A stretch of 64,000 bases of DNA from Lachnospira hominis (ex Liu et al. 2021) (GCF_014287955.1 NZ_JACOPD010000003.1:259180-323179), one strand, 5' to 3'; shown: positions 1-10,801, numbered from the stretch's first letter. The notes: a model not told the origin generated them from the sequence alone. Program-made: numbers and translations.

Positions 1-515
1 ATAAAATGTCGGATTTAAGGAAATCTTTTGCAATGGTTTTACAGGATACATGGCTGTTTAACGGAACGGTGTACGAAAATATTGCATATGGTAATGAAAA
101 TGCTACAAGGCAGCAGGTTATAGAAGCAGCTAAAGCAGCAAAGATTCACAGATATATTGAAAGTCTGCCTGATGGTTATGATACTGTGCTTACTGAAAAT
201 GCAACAAATATTTCAAAAGGACAGAAACAACTACTTACGATTGCGAGAGCAATGCTTCTTGATTCGTCAATGCTCATACTTGATGAGGCGACGTCAAATG
301 TTGATATAGTAACAGAGGCGGATATATCCGGTGCAATGGTCAAACTTATGAAAAATAAAACATGCTTTGTCATTGCACACAGACTGTCTACAATACAGAA
401 TGCAGACAGGATTCTTGTGGTAAAAGACGGCAATATTGTAGAGCAGGGAACACATCAGGAACTGCTTGATAAAAAACAGTTCTATTACAGTATGTATAAT
501 GCTCAGTTTTCGTGA
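1..515 (+). CDS. ABC transporter ATP-binding domain, C-terminal part (cut by window edge)
   Basis: This is the nucleotide-binding end of an ABC exporter whose start lies before the window. Visible in order are the Q-loop (VLQDTWLF, about residue 11 of the visible part), the signature ISKGQKQ, the Walker B and D-loop (LILDEATSNVD) and the H-loop (IAHRLSTI). The ISxGQ form of the signature is common in Firmicutes multidrug/lipid exporter halves that carry membrane and ATPase domains on one chain, so this is probably such a half-transporter. The substrate cannot be told. The frame is open to the first base, so the internal ATG at 6 is not taken as the start. Confidence 0.9.
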   Translation, partial: KMSDLRKSFAMVLQDTWLFNGTVYENIAYGNENATRQQVIEAAKAAKIHRYIESLPDGYDTVLTENATNISKGQKQLLTIARAMLLDSSMLILDEATSNVDIVTEADISGAMVKLMKNKTCFVIAHRLSTIQNADRILVVKDGNIVEQGTHQELLDKKQFYYSMYNAQFS

Positions 516-537
516 AAAACAAGGGATTATACAGTAA

Positions 538-567
538 TTGACTACTTGTATTTTCAGATGGTAGAAT
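538..567 (+). promoter_or_regulatory. Probable promoter of rel
   Basis: TTGACT (538-543) and TAGAAT (562-567) are separated by 18 nt in the gap between the ABC gene and rel. Transcription would start near 574, about 60 nt before the rel start codon. Confidence 0.5.
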
Positions 568-632
568 ATATAATTAATATTAAAACTAGAAAGAGACACA
601 GCTGGAGCTGATGATGAAGCGGAGGTAATGGT

Positions 633-2927
633 ATGCCGGAAAAGATTGTACTTGAACAGGATAAGAATATTAAAACAAAAGAAGTTGAGAGACCGGTGGA
701 TACTCCTGCGGATTTCACAAGCCCGGAGGTGCTTTATCAGGATTTAATCACAGAGATTAAAAAATATCATCCGTCATCGGATTTATCTGATATTGAGAAA
801 GCATATAAGGTCGCTTACAAGGCACATGAAGGACAGAAGAGAAAGTCGGGTGAGCCATATATAATTCATCCTCTTTGTGTTGCAATTATACTTGCAGAAC
901 TTGAGCTTGATAAGGAGTCGATTATAGCGGGTCTTCTGCATGATGTAGTTGAAGATACAGTTATGACAAGTGAAGATGTAGAAAAAGAATTCGGCTCTGA
1001 AGTTGCACTTCTTGTTGATGGTGTTACAAAGCTTACACAGCTCAACTATGAGCATGATAAAATAGAAGTCCAGGCAGAGAATCTTCGTAAGATGTTTCTT
1101 GCTATGGCAAAAGATATTCGTGTAATTATGATAAAGCTTGCCGATAGACTTCACAATATGAGAACAATGCAATACCAGTCACCGGCTAAGCAGATTGAAA
1201 AGTCAAGAGAGACTATGGAAATATACGCTCCTATTGCACACAGGCTCGGTATTTCAAAGATTAAGGTTGAACTTGACGACCTTTCAATGAAATATCTTAT
1301 GCCTGATGTATACAACGATCTTGTTGAGCAGGTAAATCTCAACAGACCCGGCAGGGAAGCATTTATCAAGAGTATTATAAAAGAAGTCGGAATGCACATA
1401 AGCAATGCCGGAATTGAGGCAGAGATTGACGGAAGAGTAAAGCACTTCTTTTCTATTTACAGAAAGATGGTCAACCAGAATAAGACACTTGACCAGATTT
1501 ATGATATTTTTGCCGTAAGAATCAAGGTTGACACAGTAAAGGACTGTTATGCCGCACTCGGTGTAATACATGAGATGTATAAGCCAATCCCGGGACGTTT
1601 CAAGGATTATATAGCAATGCCTAAGCCTAATATGTATCAGTCGCTTCATACAACATTGATTGCTTCTAACGGACAGCCGTTTGAGGTGCAGATTCGTACT
1701 TATGAGATGCACAGAACTGCTGAGTATGGTATTGCGGCACACTGGAAATATAAAGAAGGCAAGAGCGGTGCACCTTCCAATGAAGAGGCAAAGCTTAGCT
1801 GGCTTCGCCAGATGCTTGAATGGCAGACAGAGATGTCTGATAACAAAGAATTTCTTTCTTCTATTAAGAGTGATTTGAATCTTTTTTCAGATAATATATA
1901 TTGTTTTACACCTACAGGTGATGTCAAGAATCTTCCGGCCGGTTCATGCCCTGTTGATTTTGCATACAGCATTCACAGTGCAGTCGGCAATAAGATGGTA
2001 GGTGCAAGAGTCAACGGCAAACTTGTAACCATAGATTATGAATTAAAGAGTGGTGACAGAGTTGAGATTATCACATCGCAGAATTCAAAAGGACCGAGCC
2101 GTGACTGGCTTAATATTGTCAAGAGCACGCAGGCAAGAAACAAGATTAATCAATGGTTTAAGCAGGAGTTAAAAGAAGATAATATTTTAAAGGGCAAGGA
2201 GCTTATAACTAATTACTGTAAGACAAAAGGCATTGTTCTTTCTGATATTATGAAACCTGAAAATCAGGAAAAGACACTTAACAAGTATGGCTTTAAAGAC
2301 TGGAATTCACTTCTGGCATCTGTCGGACATGGCGGATTAAAGGAAGGTCAGGTTGTCAATAAGCTTGTTGAGGAAAATGAAAAACGCAAGAAAGCCGAAG
2401 TTACTGACAATGATGTACTGGAAGGCATTGTACAGCAGGAAGCAAAGAATAAAGATAAATATAAAAAAACACGTGGCGGTATAGTAGTCAAAGGCATACA
2501 TGATGTAGCTGTAAGATTTTCAAAGTGCTGCAATCCGGTGCCGGGCGATGAGATTGTCGGATTTGTAACAAGAGGAAGAGGTGTTACAATACATCGTACA
2601 GATTGTGTAAATGTTATTAATTTTCCTGAAAATGAGAGAGAACGTCTCATTGAGGCTGAATGGGAGCAGGTTGATTCATCTGCTGATAAATACAGCACTG
2701 AGATTAATATTTTTGCAGGTAACAGAACCGGACTTATTGTAGATATATCAAGAATATTTACAGAAGCTAACATAGATGTTAAATTTATGAACAGCCGTGT
2801 TAATAAGAAAGGTATTGCAACAATTAATCTTGGATTTGACATACATGGAAAAGATGAGCTTAACAGGCTTGTAGAAAAGCTTAGAAATATCGAAGGCGTT
2901 ACAGATGTAGCAAGAACAGCAGGCTGA
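633..2927 (+). CDS. relA: Bifunctional (p)ppGpp synthetase/hydrolase, Rel type
   Basis: Makes and degrades the alarmone (p)ppGpp during amino-acid starvation. At 764 aa it has the full long-Rel architecture. An HD hydrolase domain lies near residues 60-200 (LLHDVVEDT at about 103). A synthetase domain at about 250-370 carries GRFKDYI near 321, the RFKD form typical of bifunctional enzymes rather than the EFDD form of synthetase-only RelA, and EVQIRT. A TGS domain (YCFTPTGDV) follows, then a Cys-pair region (RFSKCCNPVPGD, about 627-638) and a C-terminal ACT domain. Start at 633 is supported by GGAGGT at about 620. It is followed at 20 nt by the MBL hydrolase, so the two are probably cotranscribed. 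Confidence 0.96.
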   Translation: MPEKIVLEQDKNIKTKEVERPVDTPADFTSPEVLYQDLITEIKKYHPSSDLSDIEKAYKVAYKAHEGQKRKSGEPYIIHPLCVAIILAELELDKESIIAGLLHDVVEDTVMTSEDVEKEFGSEVALLVDGVTKLTQLNYEHDKIEVQAENLRKMFLAMAKDIRVIMIKLADRLHNMRTMQYQSPAKQIEKSRETMEIYAPIAHRLGISKIKVELDDLSMKYLMPDVYNDLVEQVNLNRPGREAFIKSIIKEVGMHISNAGIEAEIDGRVKHFFSIYRKMVNQNKTLDQIYDIFAVRIKVDTVKDCYAALGVIHEMYKPIPGRFKDYIAMPKPNMYQSLHTTLIASNGQPFEVQIRTYEMHRTAEYGIAAHWKYKEGKSGAPSNEEAKLSWLRQMLEWQTEMSDNKEFLSSIKSDLNLFSDNIYCFTPTGDVKNLPAGSCPVDFAYSIHSAVGNKMVGARVNGKLVTIDYELKSGDRVEIITSQNSKGPSRDWLNIVKSTQARNKINQWFKQELKEDNILKGKELITNYCKTKGIVLSDIMKPENQEKTLNKYGFKDWNSLLASVGHGGLKEGQVVNKLVEENEKRKKAEVTDNDVLEGIVQQEAKNKDKYKKTRGGIVVKGIHDVAVRFSKCCNPVPGDEIVGFVTRGRGVTIHRTDCVNVINFPENERERLIEAEWEQVDSSADKYSTEINIFAGNRTGLIVDISRIFTEANIDVKFMNSRVNKKGIATINLGFDIHGKDELNRLVEKLRNIEGVTDVARTAG

Positions 2928-2947
2928 TTAAAAACTGGAGAAATAAT

Positions 2948-3577
2948 ATGAATATAAAAATGGATTATACTGTAATACCGGGAGTTTCAACAAACTGTTA
3001 TCTTCTGATAAACAAAGATACAGACGAAGCAGTTATAATTGACCCGGCTGGCAATGAGCCACAGATTAGTGCTTTGATTGAAAAAAATAAATGTCATCCA
3101 TGTGCAATACTTATAACTCATGGCCATTATGACCATATAGGTGCAGCAAGGCAGCTTGCCGTTAAATATGGAATAAAAGTGTACGCGGGTGAGCATGAAA
3201 AGGAACTTCTGGCAGATGCATACAAGAATCTTTCGGCTCATATGGGAGCTAAGATAACACTTGAGGCAGATGTCTGGATTAAAGATAAACAACATATTAA
3301 TCCAGCCGGAATAGATATAGAAGTAATCCATACGCCGGGACATACATCAGGCGGTGTGTCATATTATGTTAAAGATGCATCTGTGCTTTTTTCAGGTGAT
3401 ACTTTGTTTGCTGAATCAGTTGGAAGGACAGATTTTGCAACGGGAAGTTTTTCAGATATTGTTTCAAGCATAAAAGATAAATTGTTTTTACTGCCTGATG
3501 ATACAGTTGTATTTCCGGGGCATGGTGAGAGCACATCAATTGCCCATGAAAAGAAATATAATCCATATTGCCAGTAA
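2948..3577 (+). CDS. Metallo-beta-lactamase-fold hydrolase (glyoxalase II-like)
   Basis: A 209-aa MBL-fold hydrolase with the full metal-binding set: HxHxDH (HGHYDH, about residue 58), a second histidine in HTPGHTSGG, FSGDTLF with the bridging Asp, and the final histidine in VFPGHGE. Members of this small group (GloB/YcbL-like) hydrolyse thioesters such as S-lactoylglutathione, but the physiological substrate in Clostridia, which usually lack glutathione, is unknown. Its place between rel and hemZ is a conserved order in Clostridia. RBS CTGGAG lies just before the ATG. Confidence 0.88.
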   Translation: MNIKMDYTVIPGVSTNCYLLINKDTDEAVIIDPAGNEPQISALIEKNKCHPCAILITHGHYDHIGAARQLAVKYGIKVYAGEHEKELLADAYKNLSAHMGAKITLEADVWIKDKQHINPAGIDIEVIHTPGHTSGGVSYYVKDASVLFSGDTLFAESVGRTDFATGSFSDIVSSIKDKLFLLPDDTVVFPGHGESTSIAHEKKYNPYCQ

Positions 3578-3627
3578 AATATCTGTCTGGCTGCAATATA
3601 AAAATTAATAACAGAAATGAGAAAAAT

Positions 3628-5034
3628 ATGATTTATGTAGATTTGCGGAATTCTGATTTTTATGATGATGCACAAGTGCTTATAAAGTCGTTTTATCCTA
3701 GAATGCAGACATCGCTTCTAAAAGACGACTCCCGGCTTACGGATGAGGATACGGTTATATATGCAGATACTTCAATGTGTGAAGGTGTTTCAAAGAAAGA
3801 GGCACATGACAGATTTAAGAAAAATCTGTATTTAAAGCTTCAGGGTGATACGGGAAAAAATCTTCCCTGGGGATATCTTACAGGTGTAAGACCAAGTAAA
3901 ATTGCATATTCAATGTTAGAAGCTGGTAATTCTGATGAGGAGATCATGTCAGAATTTGAAGAAAAGCATTTTGTGTCTCATGATAAAGCAGAACTTGCAA
4001 TGCAGGTCGCAAAGACAGAGAAAAAGATTCTTGAAGACATTGATTATACAAATGGTTACAGTATTTACATAGGAATTCCGTTTTGCCCGACAACATGCCT
4101 GTATTGTTCATTTACATCGTATTCACTTGCAGCTAACAGGTCCAAAGTTGATTTGTATCTTGATGCACTTGTCAAAGAAATGAGATTTGTTGCGGACAGA
4201 ATGAAAGGCAGACGTCTTGATACAGTATATTTTGGAGGCGGAACGCCGACCACTCTTGAACCTGAACAGCTTGACAGGCTGCTTAATGAGCTTGAAGCAG
4301 ACTTTGACATGAGTACCGTAAAGGAGCTGACTGTAGAGGCGGGAAGACCTGACAGTGTGACGGTACAGAAGCTTGAAGTGTTAAAAAAACATGGTGTTGA
4401 CAGGATTTCTATAAATCCGCAGACGATGAATGACAAGACTCTTGAAATTATCGGAAGAAGACATAGTGCCACGCAGGTTGAGGAAGCATTTAAACTTGCA
4501 AGAAGCGTTGGCTTTGATAATATTAATATGGATATTATTCTTGGACTTCCGGGTGAAGGAATTAATGAACTGCGGTATACACTTGACAAAATAAAAGAGT
4601 TAAAGCCGGAGAGTCTGACTGTTCATTCGCTTGCGATAAAGAGGGCAGCCGCACTCAATATATGGCGTGAAAAATATGAAAACCTGAAGTTTGAAAACAG
4701 TGATGAAACTGTGAGTCTTGCACAAAAGTATGCCGGTGATATCGGCTGTATGCCATATTATATGTATCGTCAGAAAAATATGGCAGGAAATCTTGAAAAT
4801 GTAGGTTATTCTGTTCCTGGAAAAGAATGTATTTATAATATTCTTATTATGGAGGAAAAACAGACAATAATAGCCATGGGTGCAGGTGCATCAACAAAAG
4901 CGGTATTTGATGCGGACCAACCGAGTCCGCGGATAGAGCGTGTCGAGAATGTAAAAGACCTGACAAGCTATATTTCAAGAATTGATGAAATGATTGAAAG
5001 AAAAAGAATATTTTTTGACAATAATATGTTATAA
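3628..5034 (+). CDS. hemZ: HemZ-type coproporphyrinogen III dehydrogenase (radical SAM)
   Basis: A 468-aa radical SAM protein of the oxygen-independent coproporphyrinogen oxidase family. The cluster motif is CPTTCLYC with Cys153, Cys157 and Cys160, followed by YFGGGTPT (SAM-binding GGE-like segment) and the HemN-like DIILGLPGE. HemZ differs from HemN by a long N-terminal domain, seen here before the cluster. The reading frame stays open back to a TTG at 3568 inside the preceding gene, but ATG 3628 is preferred because nothing upstream of 3568 looks like an RBS. The RBS at 3628 is itself weak. Other haem genes are absent from the window, so haem synthesis is not proven. Confidence 0.85.
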   Translation: MIYVDLRNSDFYDDAQVLIKSFYPRMQTSLLKDDSRLTDEDTVIYADTSMCEGVSKKEAHDRFKKNLYLKLQGDTGKNLPWGYLTGVRPSKIAYSMLEAGNSDEEIMSEFEEKHFVSHDKAELAMQVAKTEKKILEDIDYTNGYSIYIGIPFCPTTCLYCSFTSYSLAANRSKVDLYLDALVKEMRFVADRMKGRRLDTVYFGGGTPTTLEPEQLDRLLNELEADFDMSTVKELTVEAGRPDSVTVQKLEVLKKHGVDRISINPQTMNDKTLEIIGRRHSATQVEEAFKLARSVGFDNINMDIILGLPGEGINELRYTLDKIKELKPESLTVHSLAIKRAAALNIWREKYENLKFENSDETVSLAQKYAGDIGCMPYYMYRQKNMAGNLENVGYSVPGKECIYNILIMEEKQTIIAMGAGASTKAVFDADQPSPRIERVENVKDLTSYISRIDEMIERKRIFFDNNML

Positions 5035-5074
5035 TTAAATAACATGTTATAATAAATAATAATTATGTTATTTA
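5026..5074 (+). repeat. AT-rich direct and inverted repeats before aspS
   Basis: ATGTTATAAT occurs at 5026-5035 and again at 5044-5053 (18-bp period), with ATGTTAT a third time at 5065-5071. TAAATAACAT (5036-5045) is a perfect inverted copy of ATGTTATTTA (5065-5074), so an A/U hairpin could form directly in front of the aspS ribosome binding site. Function is unknown. Confidence 0.5.
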
Positions 5075-5091
5075 CAGGAGGAAAGTTAGTA

Positions 5092-6888
5092 ATGGCTGAA
5101 GCAATGGTAGGCTTAAAAAGAACACATAGATGTACGGAGGTATCAGCTGCCAATGTAGGCGAGACTGTAACAGTTATGGGCTGGGTTCAGACAAGAAGAA
5201 ATCTTGGCTCGCTTATATTTGTGGATTTGAGGGACAGAAGCGGCCTTTTGCAGATTGTATTTGATGAAAATTCAGTTGGAAAAGAAGGATTTGATAAAGC
5301 ATATACACTTAGAAATGAATATGTTATAGCTGTAGTCGGAAAGGTTGAGAAGCGTTCAGGTGCAGTAAATGAAAATCTTAAAACAGGTGATATAGAAGTT
5401 GTTGCATCACAGCTCCGAATTCTTTCAGAATCAGAGACACCACCATTTCCAATCGAAGCTAATATCAATACGAAGGAAGATTTGAGATTAAAGTACAGAT
5501 GTCTGGATTTAAGAAGACCTGATATCCAGTCAAATATTATTATGAGAAGCAAGGTTGCCACGCTTACAAGAGCATTCCTTGCCAATGAAGGATTCCTTGA
5601 GATAGAGACACCAATGCTTACAAAGAGTACACCGGAAGGAGCAAGAGATTATCTTGTACCTAGCCGTATTCATCCTGGTAAGTTCTATGCACTTCCGCAG
5701 TCACCACAGCTTTTTAAGCAGATGCTCATGTGTTCAGGTTATGACAGATATATGCAGATTGCAAGATGTTTCCGTGATGAGGATTTACGTGCAGACAGAC
5801 AGCCTGAATTTACACAGATAGATATGGAGCTTTCTTTTGTTGATGTAGATGATGTTATTGATGTAAATGAAAGACTTCTTGCACATCTTTTTAAAGAGGT
5901 TCTTGGAGTTGAAGTTAAGCTTCCAATCCAGAGAATGACATGGCAGGAGGCCATGGACAGATTCGGTTCAGATAAGCCTGATTTGAGATTTGGCATGGAG
6001 CTTAAAAATGTTACAGATATAGTTAAAAACTGTGGATTCGGAGTATTTACAGGTGCTATTGAAAATGGTGGCTCAGTACGTGGTATTAATGTTAAGGGTC
6101 AGGGTGCAATGCCTCGTAAAAAGATTGATGCACTTGTTGATTTTGCAAAGGGTTATGGTGCAAAAGGACTTGCCTATATTGCTATTCATGAAGATGGAAC
6201 AGTTAAATCATCATTTGCGAAGTTTATGACAGAAGAAGAAATGCAGTCACTTATCAAGGCAATGGATGGAGAAAATGGTGATTTACTTCTCTTTGCGGCA
6301 GATAAGAATAAGATTGTATGGAATGTTCTTGGTGCACTCAGAGTTGAACTTGCAGACCAGCTTGGACTTCTTGACAAGAATGAATTCAGATTCTTATGGG
6401 TAACAGAATTTCCTCAGTTTGAATGGTCTGATGAAGAGAACAGATTTGTGGCAATGCATCATCCGTTTACAATGCCTATGGATGAAGATCTTGATATGCT
6501 TGAGACTAACCCTGGTGCAGTACGTGCAAAGGCATATGATATTGTACTTAACGGTACAGAAATCGGTGGTGGTTCAGTAAGAATTCATCAGGCAGATGTA
6601 CAGCAGAGAATGTTTAATGCACTTGGGTTTACAAATGAAGCGGCATATGAAAAGTTCGGATTCCTTCTTGATGCGTTCAAGTATGGTGTACCACCACACG
6701 CAGGTCTTGCATATGGTCTTGACAGACTTGTAATGATTATGGCAAAGAGAGACAGCATCCGTGATGTAATAGCATTTCCAAAGGTTAAAGATGCATCATG
6801 TCTTCTTACAAATGCACCTGATGTGGTTGATGAGAAACAGTTAAGGGAACTTTCAATAAATATAGATGTTGAAGAAGACGATAAATAA
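5092..6888 (+). CDS. aspS: Aspartyl-tRNA synthetase
   Basis: Charges tRNA-Asp with aspartate (class II synthetase). The 598-aa length and order fit the bacterial type: N-terminal OB-fold anticodon domain (about 10-110), class II core, inserted GAD domain (about 290-420) and C-terminal core. Motif 2 is RCFRDEDLRADRQPEFTQ at about 225, and motif 3 contains GLAYGLDR at about 540. The start is ATG 5092 behind CAGGAGG (5076-5082). A longer frame from ATG 5065 would place the RBS inside the gene. In many Clostridia hisS lies between hemZ and aspS; here it is absent. Confidence 0.96.
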   Translation: MAEAMVGLKRTHRCTEVSAANVGETVTVMGWVQTRRNLGSLIFVDLRDRSGLLQIVFDENSVGKEGFDKAYTLRNEYVIAVVGKVEKRSGAVNENLKTGDIEVVASQLRILSESETPPFPIEANINTKEDLRLKYRCLDLRRPDIQSNIIMRSKVATLTRAFLANEGFLEIETPMLTKSTPEGARDYLVPSRIHPGKFYALPQSPQLFKQMLMCSGYDRYMQIARCFRDEDLRADRQPEFTQIDMELSFVDVDDVIDVNERLLAHLFKEVLGVEVKLPIQRMTWQEAMDRFGSDKPDLRFGMELKNVTDIVKNCGFGVFTGAIENGGSVRGINVKGQGAMPRKKIDALVDFAKGYGAKGLAYIAIHEDGTVKSSFAKFMTEEEMQSLIKAMDGENGDLLLFAADKNKIVWNVLGALRVELADQLGLLDKNEFRFLWVTEFPQFEWSDEENRFVAMHHPFTMPMDEDLDMLETNPGAVRAKAYDIVLNGTEIGGGSVRIHQADVQQRMFNALGFTNEAAYEKFGFLLDAFKYGVPPHAGLAYGLDRLVMIMAKRDSIRDVIAFPKVKDASCLLTNAPDVVDEKQLRELSINIDVEEDDK

Positions 6889-6955
6889 AAAGAGATACTA
6901 AAAGTGCTGTGTTGCTGTTGCAAAAGGAAAGAGCATTAGAAAGAGGTATACGTGT

Positions 6956-9463
6956 ATGGGAGATTTTGAAGAAAAAAATCAGGAAAGCGAAAATTTAATA
7001 ACAGACGTATCATCAGAAGAAACAGCTAATGAGAATTACAACAATGACATCGACGTGATTGACGCAGAGACCGCTGTTGAACAGTATGATGAGTCAGGTA
7101 ATGATGTAAATGTTAGCGATGATGTTATATCTGAAGATGTTCAGTCAGATGAGTCTGAATCATCTCAATCTTCTGAACCAGAAGATAATATTGATGATGA
7201 TATTTTGCAGGATGATTTAACAGAAGACAGTAGTAATGATTTAACTGCTGACAGTAACGATGTCATGCAGGATTTATTTGCAGAAAATGATTTGCAGTCT
7301 GAAGAAGATAATAAAACTTCTGGCGGCAGGAAAAAGAAGAGAAAAAACAAGAATAACAAAAAAGCAAAAACAGAAAGCAAAAAAACAGAAGATTTAATGA
7401 AAAATCTTGGAAAATTCAAGCTTTCGGCTGGCTTTAAAAATGGAATATCCATAAAGTTTAAGCTTATTAGTGCATTTATAATTCCGGTACTTCTTATAGT
7501 GCTTCTTGGTGTGGTTTCGTATGAGACAGCAGCAAATGCCATAAAGTCAAGCTTCATGGAAACTTCAGTGTCAACGATACAGAAAACAGCAGATTATTAT
7601 ACTTTGATGTTTTCTAATATTAAGGCACTTGCAAATGATTTTGCTAATAATGCCGATGTTAGATCGTATTATTCAGGTTCGCTTGCATCAGACCCGCTTA
7701 ATGAGAAAAATGTTTATGATAATCTTAATACTAATCTGTCATCTACAGCACTTGGAAATAAGGCTGTAAAGGCGGTATATGTAATTGGTAAAAACGGAAA
7801 GAATATTTTTACAAGTGCCACATCAATGGATCCTACTGGTGAGTATAACAGTGTTAAGGCAGCATCAGAGGGACAGACAATTGATAAAAATAAATCAGCA
7901 TGGTTTACATCAAGAGATTACATCGACCAAAAGGGTGCAAAAGATTATTCTGTAAGCTTTGGACGTCAGCTTTCCGGTAATTCAGGAAAGGGTGTAGGTT
8001 ACATATTCTATGATTTAAAGACAGATTATGTATCAGATACACTTAAAGATATTGATCTTGGTAAGAACAGCATGGTACTTCTTATTGCTCCGGATGGCGG
8101 TGAGATAGGTGCAACGGATAATGCAGACAGTAATGCAAAGTATATATCTGACAAAGAGTTTTATGAGACAGCTGTTAATGGTGAGGAAAAGAGCGGAAGC
8201 AAGTTTGTTAAATATAACGGGAAACGCCAGCTTTTCGTATATAGCGTGACAGATGACGGATTTATGGTATGTGCAATGATTCCTCAGAGTACAATTCTTG
8301 CACAGGCAAATACAATAAAATATGTTTCTGTAGGTGTTGTTATTGCATCAATTATAATTGCAATTATAATTGCCGGTTTCCTTTCTACAAATATTATCAA
8401 GGCAATCAAGCATATTATGGATAGGCTTGAAAAAGCTGCGGCTGGTGACCTTACAATAAATGTTGATGTTAAGGGGCATGATGAATTTGCAATACTCGGA
8501 AAGAGTACAAACGGCATGATTAGCAACGTAAAGAGTCTTATTGAACAGACAAAGAATATATCGGGCATGGTTGATAATTCCGTTGAAACCGTTGCACAGA
8601 ATGCACAGCAGCTTCTTGATGATACACAAAAGATTACTGTTGCAATTCAGGAAATTGAACATGGTGTTGTCCAACAGGCAGAAGATTCTGAGGATTGTTT
8701 AAGACAGATGGATAATCTTTCAGATAAGATTAATCTTGTATCTGATAATTCAGACAAGATTGCACGCATTGCAGATGATACATCAAAAATCGTTGAAAGC
8801 GGAATGACATCAATACAGGAACTTAAAGGCAATGCGGAAAGTACAGTTCAGATAACAAATCAGGTTATCGAAGAAATTACAAAACTTAAAGATTCATCAA
8901 AGTCAATTGCACATATTATTGGTGCAATTAATGAAATTGCAGAGCAGACTAATCTTTTGTCTCTCAATGCTTCAATAGAAGCTGCAAGAGCCGGTGAAGC
9001 AGGAAGAGGCTTTGCTGTAGTTGCTGATGAAATCAGAAAGCTTGCAGAACAGTCTGTGGATTCTGTAAATGAAATCCGTAAGATTGTTGATGATATTAAT
9101 GCAAAGACTAATGATACAGTCAATATTGCAAAGAAAGCAGAAGATGTTGTTGAAATACAGGGCGAATCGCTTCAGAATGCTGAGCATGTATTTGACAAGA
9201 TTCAGGAACAGTTTACAGAACTCATAAGTAATCTTGATGAAATTACAAACGGTATTGATACAATAGCGGATGCAAAGGCACAGACAATAGATGCAATTCA
9301 GAGTATTTCAGCTGTGTCACAGGAGACTGCTGCGGCATCAGAAGAGGTAACAGAAACAGCTAACCGTCAGCTTCAGCAGGTTGAAGCACTTAATGAGGCA
9401 GCACAGAATCTTAACCAGAATTCATCAGCTTTGGCAAATGCTATTGACTTGTTTAAGATTTGA
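6956..9463 (+). CDS. Methyl-accepting chemotaxis protein with long N-terminal cytoplasmic extension
   Basis: An 835-aa transmembrane chemoreceptor. Residues 1-125 are very acidic and Ser/Asn rich, 126-150 are Lys/Arg rich, and only then comes the usual receptor start (about 163 IKFKLI) with TM1 at about 168-190. A periplasmic-side dCache-like sensor spans about 190-440. TM2 is near 450-480, then HAMP and a signalling domain whose tip reads [20 protein letters not shown] with [18 protein letters not shown]. It should signal to CheA/CheW; none are in the window. The ATG at 6956 is supported by AAAGAGG nine bases upstream, and no alternative start with an RBS was seen near residue 155. Confidence 0.93.
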   Translation: MGDFEEKNQESENLITDVSSEETANENYNNDIDVIDAETAVEQYDESGNDVNVSDDVISEDVQSDESESSQSSEPEDNIDDDILQDDLTEDSSNDLTADSNDVMQDLFAENDLQSEEDNKTSGGRKKKRKNKNNKKAKTESKKTEDLMKNLGKFKLSAGFKNGISIKFKLISAFIIPVLLIVLLGVVSYETAANAIKSSFMETSVSTIQKTADYYTLMFSNIKALANDFANNADVRSYYSGSLASDPLNEKNVYDNLNTNLSSTALGNKAVKAVYVIGKNGKNIFTSATSMDPTGEYNSVKAASEGQTIDKNKSAWFTSRDYIDQKGAKDYSVSFGRQLSGNSGKGVGYIFYDLKTDYVSDTLKDIDLGKNSMVLLIAPDGGEIGATDNADSNAKYISDKEFYETAVNGEEKSGSKFVKYNGKRQLFVYSVTDDGFMVCAMIPQSTILAQANTIKYVSVGVVIASIIIAIIIAGFLSTNIIKAIKHIMDRLEKAAAGDLTINVDVKGHDEFAILGKSTNGMISNVKSLIEQTKNISGMVDNSVETVAQNAQQLLDDTQKITVAIQEIEHGVVQQAEDSEDCLRQMDNLSDKINLVSDNSDKIARIADDTSKIVESGMTSIQELKGNAESTVQITNQVIEEITKLKDSSKSIAHIIGAINEIAEQTNLLSLNASIEAARAGEAGRGFAVVADEIRKLAEQSVDSVNEIRKIVDDINAKTNDTVNIAKKAEDVVEIQGESLQNAEHVFDKIQEQFTELISNLDEITNGIDTIADAKAQTIDAIQSISAVSQETAAASEEVTETANRQLQQVEALNEAAQNLNQNSSALANAIDLFKI

Positions 9464-9472
9464 TTATATTAT
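9444..9472 (+). promoter_or_regulatory. Probable promoter of glyA
   Basis: TTGACT (9444-9449) and TATTAT (9467-9472) with 17-nt spacing. The -35 box lies inside the last codons of the chemoreceptor gene. GlyA therefore probably has its own promoter. Confidence 0.5.
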
Positions 9473-9515
9473 AATAGAATATACAAAAAATTAATAATTA
9501 TACGGAGGTTGCACA

Positions 9516-10757
9516 ATGTATTCATTTGATGAAGTTTTAAATTACGACCCTGAAGTAGCGAAAGCTATGGAGGACGAACTCACAAGACAGAGAACACACA
9601 TTGAGCTTATTGCATCAGAAAACCTTGTAAGTAAGGCCGTTATGGCAGCTATGGGAAGCCCGCTTACGAATAAATATGCAGAGGGTTATCCGGGAAAACG
9701 TTACTATGGCGGATGCGAATATGTGGATGTTGTTGAGACTCTTGCCATTGAGAGAGCTAAAAAGCTCTTTGGCTGTGAGTATGCAAACGTTCAGCCACAC
9801 TCAGGTGCACAGGCTAACCTTGCAGCATTCTTTGCAATGGTAGAGCCGGGCGACACAGTTATGGGTATGAGCCTTGACTGCGGCGGACATCTTTCACACG
9901 GTTCACCTGTTAATATTTCAGGTAAATATTTCCACATTGTTCCTTATGGTGTAACTTCTGAAGGTTTTATAGATTATGATGAAGTGTTAAGAATTGCAAA
10001 AGAATGTAAGCCTAAGATGATTATTGCAGGTGCAAGTGCATATGCAAGAACAATCGATTTCAAGAAGTTCAGAGAAATCTGTGATGAAGTTGGTGCTTAT
10101 CTTATGGTTGATATGGCTCATATCGCAGGTCTTGTTGCAGGTGGTATGCATCCAAGCCCGATTCCTTATGCTGATGTTGTTACAACAACAACACATAAGA
10201 CACTTCGCGGACCAAGAGGCGGCATGATTTTAAGTTCAGCCGAAAACGCAGATAAGTTCAAGTTCAATAAGTCAGTATTCCCTGGTATACAGGGTGGCCC
10301 TCTTATGCATGTAATTGCTGGTAAGGCTGTATGCTTAAAAGAAGCATTAGATCCAAGTTTCAAGGTATATGCAAAGAATATTGTTGATAATGCAGATGCA
10401 CTTTGCAAAGGTCTTATGAACAGAGGTTTTGATATTGTTTCAGGAGGAACAGACAATCACCTTATGCTTGTAAATCTTATTAATAAGGGTGTTACAGGTA
10501 AGGAAGTTGAGAAGCTTCTTGATGCTGCAAACATCACATGTAACAAGAATACAATTCCTAACGATCCTGCTTCGCCTTTCGTTACAAGCGGTATCCGTCT
10601 TGGTACAGCAGCAGTAACAACAAGAGGATTCAATACAGAAGATATGGACGTTGTTGCAGAAGCAATCGCTCTTCTTGTTGATGATGTTGAAAAGAATCAG
10701 GCAAAGGCTATGGAACTTGTTAAGGGACTTACAGACAAGTATCCTCTTTATGAATAA
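9516..10757 (+). CDS. glyA: Serine hydroxymethyltransferase
   Basis: PLP enzyme that interconverts serine and glycine and loads one-carbon units onto tetrahydrofolate. At 413 aa it is standard bacterial length. The PLP lysine is Lys228 in [14 protein letters not shown]. The N-terminal [14 protein letters not shown] and [13 protein letters not shown] substrate-binding segments are intact. The start at 9516 has CGGAGG 12 bases upstream. It appears monocistronic: its own promoter lies upstream and a long hairpin follows. Confidence 0.97.
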   Translation: MYSFDEVLNYDPEVAKAMEDELTRQRTHIELIASENLVSKAVMAAMGSPLTNKYAEGYPGKRYYGGCEYVDVVETLAIERAKKLFGCEYANVQPHSGAQANLAAFFAMVEPGDTVMGMSLDCGGHLSHGSPVNISGKYFHIVPYGVTSEGFIDYDEVLRIAKECKPKMIIAGASAYARTIDFKKFREICDEVGAYLMVDMAHIAGLVAGGMHPSPIPYADVVTTTTHKTLRGPRGGMILSSAENADKFKFNKSVFPGIQGGPLMHVIAGKAVCLKEALDPSFKVYAKNIVDNADALCKGLMNRGFDIVSGGTDNHLMLVNLINKGVTGKEVEKLLDAANITCNKNTIPNDPASPFVTSGIRLGTAAVTTRGFNTEDMDVVAEAIALLVDDVEKNQAKAMELVKGLTDKYPLYE

Positions 10758-10801
10758 TTCAATTTCATGAATAATTAAATAAAAAATTGTATAACACATA
10801 C

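Noticed and set aside
783..1172. Minus-strand frames over rel and other core genes
   Set aside because: They lie opposite well supported genes, have no RBS and give non-protein-like Cys/His/Ile-rich translations.
3568..3627. Longer hemZ start overlapping the MBL gene
   Set aside because: It begins with TTG without RBS, inside the preceding gene.
5015..5035. TTGACA (5015-5020) with TATAAT (5030-5035) as aspS promoter
   Set aside because: Spacing is only 9 nt; the second TATAAT at 5048-5053 is 27 nt away. Neither fits a sigma-70 promoter.
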